DNA from: an uncultured Bacteroides sp. | Lineage (GTDB): Bacteria; Bacteroidota; Bacteroidia; Bacteroidales; Bacteroidaceae | NCBI GenBank assembly: GCA_934716785.1 | Contig: CAKUYM010000124.1 | Span: 1-11,131 of the forward strand | DNA: 11,131 nt | Reading direction: 5' to 3' | Shown here: positions 7,611-11,131 of the stretch, piece after piece | Layout of the letters: every line of letters starts with the position of its first letter | Numbering within the stretch: position 1 is the stretch's first letter | Position numbers and translations under genes: made by a program | Notes under the pieces: generated by a model | What the model saw: only the letters and a program-made list of their open reading frames with translations | Told to the model about the DNA's origin: nothing | Database searches by the model: none

Positions 7611-10475
7611 ATGAAACAATACTTTATGAAGCAATATCTGTTCTTACTATGGGGGATTACTTCTCTCATCTTTTCTTCTTTGTTCCTGGCTTGCAGCGAT
7701 GATGAGCCGGGTGACAAAGCCCCTGTATTCACAATAAAAGAGGAGTATTTACAACAGGATTTCGATCAAAAGCAATCTTCGCTTGTAATACCTGTGGAAA
7801 CTAATCTGCCCGCAGACGCATGGGTGGTCTCATCAAATCAGGACTGGTGTGTCGCAGCAAAAGACATGTCGGGCTCTTCGCCCGCGGTAAAAGTATTGGT
7901 ACATGCCAATGAAGAACCGGACGTACGCTCTGCAGAAATCACATTAAAGAGTTCTGTGCAAAACTATACTATTCAAGTACGTCAATTAGGGTACGGTCCT
8001 GCTATCCTCGTCAAGAATCCTAATCCGATAATCGATGCGGTCGGAGGTCCTCTTTCCATTATTGTCACTTCGAATATAGAATACACAATAGAGCAATCGG
8101 AAAACAGTGATTGGATCAAAACTGTTCCTACCACCCGTGCGCTGACAGATAAAGAATACCAATATACGGTAGATGCCAACCCATATTATGAAACACGTAC
8201 TGTCACATTCACTTACATATATACTAAAGACGACAAAATAAGAGCATTATGCTCAGTTACACAAAATGCTAAAGATTCCGGCGTTTCGGATGTAGAGACA
8301 GAAGGTGATTTGAGAATATCTCCCAATGGAGGAAAAGATAGTGAGCACCAGCCGGGACAAGGAATCGAGAACTCTTTTGATGGCAAGTTTGGTGGCCCCC
8401 CCTATCATTCAATTTGGAATCAAAAGGCTAATTTTCCTGTTACTCTCGAATATTTTTTTGATGGCACAAAAGACATAGATTACTTGATTTATCACACCCG
8501 TAGTGGAAATGGTAATTTTGGCAAATTGGATATTTACACGGCAACAGAAGATGCTCCCGAATATACGAAGTACGGTTCATTCGATTTTAAGATGCAGAAT
8601 GCTTCAAGCCGTGTGGTATTTGCTCAGAGTTTGAAGAAAGCTACTAAAATAAAATTTGAGGTTCACTCCGGTTTGGGAGACTTTGTAAGTTGTGACGAAA
8701 TGGAGTTCTATCAAAAGAATCCGGATAAGAAACTTGACGCACAATTGCTGGGCGTTTTTACAGATATAACTTGTACGGAGGTGAGAGATGAAGCTACCGA
8801 TGCACAGATAAATGCACTTCCCGGCTATTTTGCCAATATAGCCATTCAATTAAAGAGAAACACATATGACGAATGGGAAAAGTCTTTCCGTATACAAGAT
8901 TATCACCCTTACAGTGATGTAGAGGAATGGGCAGAAACACTGATGACCAAACGATACAGTAACTTAGACAACCCTACGGGTATTTATGTGGAAGCTGGAG
9001 ATTCGATCATTGTGTTGGTAGGTGACACCCATGGACATAGTTTGTCTATTCAATGCATCGGTGAAGAAAAGTCCGGCGACTATGTGCAAACAGCAGCAAG
9101 CGGAGAAACCCGTTTCCTTGAAGAAGGAGTCAATAAACTTGGATTTACACAGCGAGGGATGTTGTTCCTTATGTATAACACTAACTTGCAGGATGTCGAT
9201 GCAAAACCTGTGAAGATACATATTCCTTTAGGTAGCGGAAATGTCAGCGGATTCTTTGATGTAAAAACGGATAAGACTAATGATAAATATAAAGAGCTTA
9301 TAAATAAAGCTACTTATAAGTATTTCTGCATACGTGGTGAAAGAATTATGTTCTACTTCCATCGAGATAAGATGATGCAGGCTGTTCCTTACGATATACT
9401 GTCTGCCATTAATCTTTGGGATAATATCATTAGTTGGCAACAGGAACTGATGGGTATTGATGACGTCCGTCCGTCACAGGTCAACAATCATTTGTTTGCC
9501 ATCTCTCCGGAAGGTAGCTATATGTGGGCATCAGATTATAGGATTGGATTCGTATATACTTATCTCAATAATATTTTGCTTTATGATAACGTGATGGCCG
9601 CTAAAGACAATGCCTGGGGACCGGCTCACGAAATAGGACATATTCACCAGCGTGCCATCAACTGGCCCAGTTCAACAGAGTCGTCCAATAATCTTTTCTC
9701 AAATTACATACTGTTTAAACTGGGAAAATATTGTTCGAGAGGAGCGGAATTAAGCGCGTTGGCAAAAGCCCGTTTTGTTGAAAAACAAGCTTGGTGGAAT
9801 ATGGGTAGCGCCACTCATCAGAATGAGGATACGGAAATACATATGCGTATGAATTGGCAACTTTGGAATTATTATCATCGTTGTGGCTATAAAACAGATT
9901 TCTGGCAGAAACTCTTCAAACTCTTGCGGGAAGATCGTATTGATGAATCTAATCCGGGAGCAGGTCAGTTACATTTTGCTAAGATGGCAAGTAAGGCTGC
10001 CAATGAGAATCTGACTGAATTCTTCAGGATGTGGGGTTTCCTCGAACCGGTAAATAACGTGGAGATTGAACAGTATGGTAAATGGAACTACAATGTGACA
10101 CCAACCATGATTGCCGCAGCAGTGAGCTACATGAGCCAGTTTCCTGCACCTAAACATGCATTTTATTATCTTGAAGACAGAAAGAATAATGATGCGGGTA
10201 TTGAACAATATCAGGTAGGTGATGTAGGCTATTATACACAGTTCAAGAATGACCAGAAGATTACAAAGAATGTAACATATACCAGTTCCGGGCAACATAT
10301 TACAATAAGTTCGGGTGATGAAGCTGTCGCATTTGAAGTAAAAAAAGGTAGTGAGATAATGTATTTCTCTAATTTCTTCTCATTTGATATTCCGGCATCC
10401 ATTCCTTGGAATGATAGCATGAAGATATATGCAGTACAGGCGAATGGAGAGAGAAAAGAAGTGAAATCCAATTAA
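7611..10475 (+). CDS. M60-family (enhancin-like) zinc metallopeptidase lipoprotein with two BACON domains and a CBM32-like domain
   Basis: This is a 954-residue surface lipoprotein (Cys28 in LFLAC, then SDDEPGD). The domain order is BACON 38-127 (ending QVRQLG), a second BACON 130-220 (VDANPYYETRTVTF, ending VTQNA), F5/8 type C/CBM32-like about 225-369, then the M60 region about 375-840 and a C-terminal beta-rich segment. The zinc site is HEIGH at 673-677: H673 and H677 as ligands, E674 as catalytic base, and E690 thirteen residues after H677 as the third ligand, matching the M60 pattern HExxH-x(8-28)-E. Characterised relatives such as BT4244 of B. thetaiotaomicron cut O-glycosylated mucin-type proteins; this substrate is inferred here. 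Start choice: a TTG at 7596 lies in a promoter-like octamer and is unlikely. ATG 7611 (MKQYFMKQYL) and ATG 7626 (MKQYL) are both possible, and both leave a valid lipoprotein signal. As I recall, BT4244 has one BACON domain, so the second would be an addition. Confidence 0.92.
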   Translation: MKQYFMKQYLFLLWGITSLIFSSLFLACSDDEPGDKAPVFTIKEEYLQQDFDQKQSSLVIPVETNLPADAWVVSSNQDWCVAAKDMSGSSPAVKVLVHANEEPDVRSAEITLKSSVQNYTIQVRQLGYGPAILVKNPNPIIDAVGGPLSIIVTSNIEYTIEQSENSDWIKTVPTTRALTDKEYQYTVDANPYYETRTVTFTYIYTKDDKIRALCSVTQNAKDSGVSDVETEGDLRISPNGGKDSEHQPGQGIENSFDGKFGGPPYHSIWNQKANFPVTLEYFFDGTKDIDYLIYHTRSGNGNFGKLDIYTATEDAPEYTKYGSFDFKMQNASSRVVFAQSLKKATKIKFEVHSGLGDFVSCDEMEFYQKNPDKKLDAQLLGVFTDITCTEVRDEATDAQINALPGYFANIAIQLKRNTYDEWEKSFRIQDYHPYSDVEEWAETLMTKRYSNLDNPTGIYVEAGDSIIVLVGDTHGHSLSIQCIGEEKSGDYVQTAASGETRFLEEGVNKLGFTQRGMLFLMYNTNLQDVDAKPVKIHIPLGSGNVSGFFDVKTDKTNDKYKELINKATYKYFCIRGERIMFYFHRDKMMQAVPYDILSAINLWDNIISWQQELMGIDDVRPSQVNNHLFAISPEGSYMWASDYRIGFVYTYLNNILLYDNVMAAKDNAWGPAHEIGHIHQRAINWPSSTESSNNLFSNYILFKLGKYCSRGAELSALAKARFVEKQAWWNMGSATHQNEDTEIHMRMNWQLWNYYHRCGYKTDFWQKLFKLLREDRIDESNPGAGQLHFAKMASKAANENLTEFFRMWGFLEPVNNVEIEQYGKWNYNVTPTMIAAAVSYMSQFPAPKHAFYYLEDRKNNDAGIEQYQVGDVGYYTQFKNDQKITKNVTYTSSGQHITISSGDEAVAFEVKKGSEIMYFSNFFSFDIPASIPWNDSMKIYAVQANGERKEVKSN

Positions 10476-10477
10476 AT

Positions 10478-10524
10478 AATTTCCCCCAATCTTGCAATAT
10501 CCAAATGTATGATTGGGGGAAATT
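10478..10524. terminator. Operon-end hairpin, probably a bidirectional terminator
   Basis: A perfect 14-bp inverted repeat (10478-10491 with 10511-10524) includes a run of five C/G pairs around a 19-base loop. It lies 2 bases after the M60 stop and between two convergent genes, which suits a shared terminator. The downstream plus-strand sequence is only moderately T-rich, and on the minus strand the tail is ATTTAATT, so neither side has a textbook U-run. Confidence 0.7.
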
Positions 10525-10587
10525 CATAGAATATTCTTTACAATAGTTAGTTATGTCTGATTTATTTTTCTTTTCCTTTCAATCGGA

Positions 10588-11131
10588 TCACTCCTCAAGT
10601 TCTATGTGTTGATAATTGAGACCACCGTAACAAAACCAAGACTTTTCAAGATCATCATGACTGCCCATTATAACCTTATCCAAATCCGCATCTTTCCAAC
10701 GCTGCAATTCGGAATCAGAGTCACTACGCATCAGTTGCCAGGTGTCGGAGCCGGATGCCCTATAGTAGAAAGAGACATGTGGGCTATATTTAGAAGATTT
10801 CCGAGAGGTGGAGATCACACATGGGATTTTGCCTTTGTATTCGGCTGTTGTCGATGGAATGTCGATACTGATCCTTCCAATCTCATCAGCCCAGGTGTTC
10901 CCGTCATCATCGGATACATTACGAAACTCACCGGTGAAAGTGCGATGCCATACAGCCTTGATTTCACCTTTGATGCCCACCTCTGCCCGGTTGGTCAATG
11001 CGAACTCCATGTTGAACGGTTGGCTTAGCTTAACACTATATATCATACTGGAACTTCCTCGTTCACCTTCCAGATTCATTGATTTCAGGGAAGGGACGGA
11101 ATTGTCTTCTTGGACTGTAAATATCCAGTCA
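10588..11131 (-). CDS. Unrecognised protein, C-terminal 180 residues (5' end outside window)
   Basis: The frame is open from the right window edge to a TGA at 10588-10590. It begins within the gene (visible start DWIFTVQEDNSVPSL), so the Met at 11077-11079 is probably internal. The protein is hydrophilic and appears mostly beta-stranded, with alternating segments such as MIYSVKLSQPFNMEFALT, a conspicuous SDDDGNTW turn, and a Trp/Tyr-rich C-terminal region (RASGSDTWQLMRSDSDSELQRWKDADLDK, then SWFCYGGLNYQHIELEE). No transmembrane helix or catalytic motif is seen. It is convergent with the M60 gene, so it is not in that operon. An exported or surface adhesin-like protein is possible but only a guess. 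An overlapping plus-strand frame here is treated as its shadow. Confidence 0.7.
   Translation of the reverse strand, partial: DWIFTVQEDNSVPSLKSMNLEGERGSSSMIYSVKLSQPFNMEFALTNRAEVGIKGEIKAVWHRTFTGEFRNVSDDDGNTWADEIGRISIDIPSTTAEYKGKIPCVISTSRKSSKYSPHVSFYYRASGSDTWQLMRSDSDSELQRWKDADLDKVIMGSHDDLEKSWFCYGGLNYQHIELEE

Larger units (their letters stand above)
969..10475 (+). other. Polysaccharide-utilisation-type operon centred on an M60 peptidase
   Basis: Four genes on one strand have gaps of 20, 46 and 75 bases and encode a SusC transporter, SusD lipoprotein, DUF1735/CBM32 lipoprotein and M60 peptidase lipoprotein. The spacing and matched domain content support one transcription unit, although a hairpin and a promoter-like octamer before the last gene may let its expression differ. 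The order recalls B. thetaiotaomicron BT4247-BT4244. No carbohydrate-active hydrolase or regulator is present in the window. Confidence 0.8.

Noticed and set aside
10606..11028. Plus-strand open frame of 140 codons opposite the minus-strand protein
   Set aside because: Its translation has no family features and a TTG- or ATG-rich chance composition; the opposite strand reads as a more protein-like sequence that continues to the window edge.

Overview
The window looks like chromosomal DNA of a gut Bacteroides or close relative. The evidence is an adjacent SusC/SusD outer-membrane pair, lipoproteins with acidic residues just after the lipid cysteine, BACON domains, a TAnnTTTG-type -7 element and the near absence of Shine-Dalgarno sequences. 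The species cannot be fixed by eye.

Layout. Positions 1-751 hold the 3' part of an IS4-family transposase gene, broken by one frameshift and cut by the left window edge. Positions 752-968 are a non-coding leader region with the probable right end of the insertion sequence, a perfect (AT)10 tract, a candidate -7 promoter element and a perfect 10-bp hairpin just before the first gene. Four co-directional genes follow (about 969-10475): a SusC-like TonB-dependent transporter, a SusD-like binding lipoprotein, a DUF1735 plus F5/8 type C (CBM32-like) surface lipoprotein, and a large lipoprotein metallopeptidase of the M60 (enhancin-like) family with two BACON domains and a CBM32-like domain. A 14-bp inverted repeat closes the operon. 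Beyond it, the C-terminal 180 residues of an unrecognised minus-strand protein run off the right edge.

How the genes work together. The order SusC, SusD, DUF1735/CBM32 protein, M60 peptidase resembles the B. thetaiotaomicron BT4247-BT4244 locus, whose M60 enzyme cleaves O-glycosylated mucin-type proteins (comparison from memory, not from a search). The likely model is a surface system. The CBM32-like domains of the third and fourth proteins hold host glycoprotein glycans, the M60 enzyme cuts the glycosylated polypeptide, and SusC/SusD import the released glycan or glycopeptide. No glycoside hydrolase, sulfatase or dedicated regulator is visible here. The SusC has no N-terminal STN signalling domain.

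Points deserving a second look are the (AT)10 tract at the expected -33 position, the leader hairpin with an alternative pairing, the strong hairpin and promoter-like octamer just before the peptidase gene, the doubled start of the peptidase, its two BACON domains, the single-base frameshift in the transposase, and the orphan minus-strand protein.
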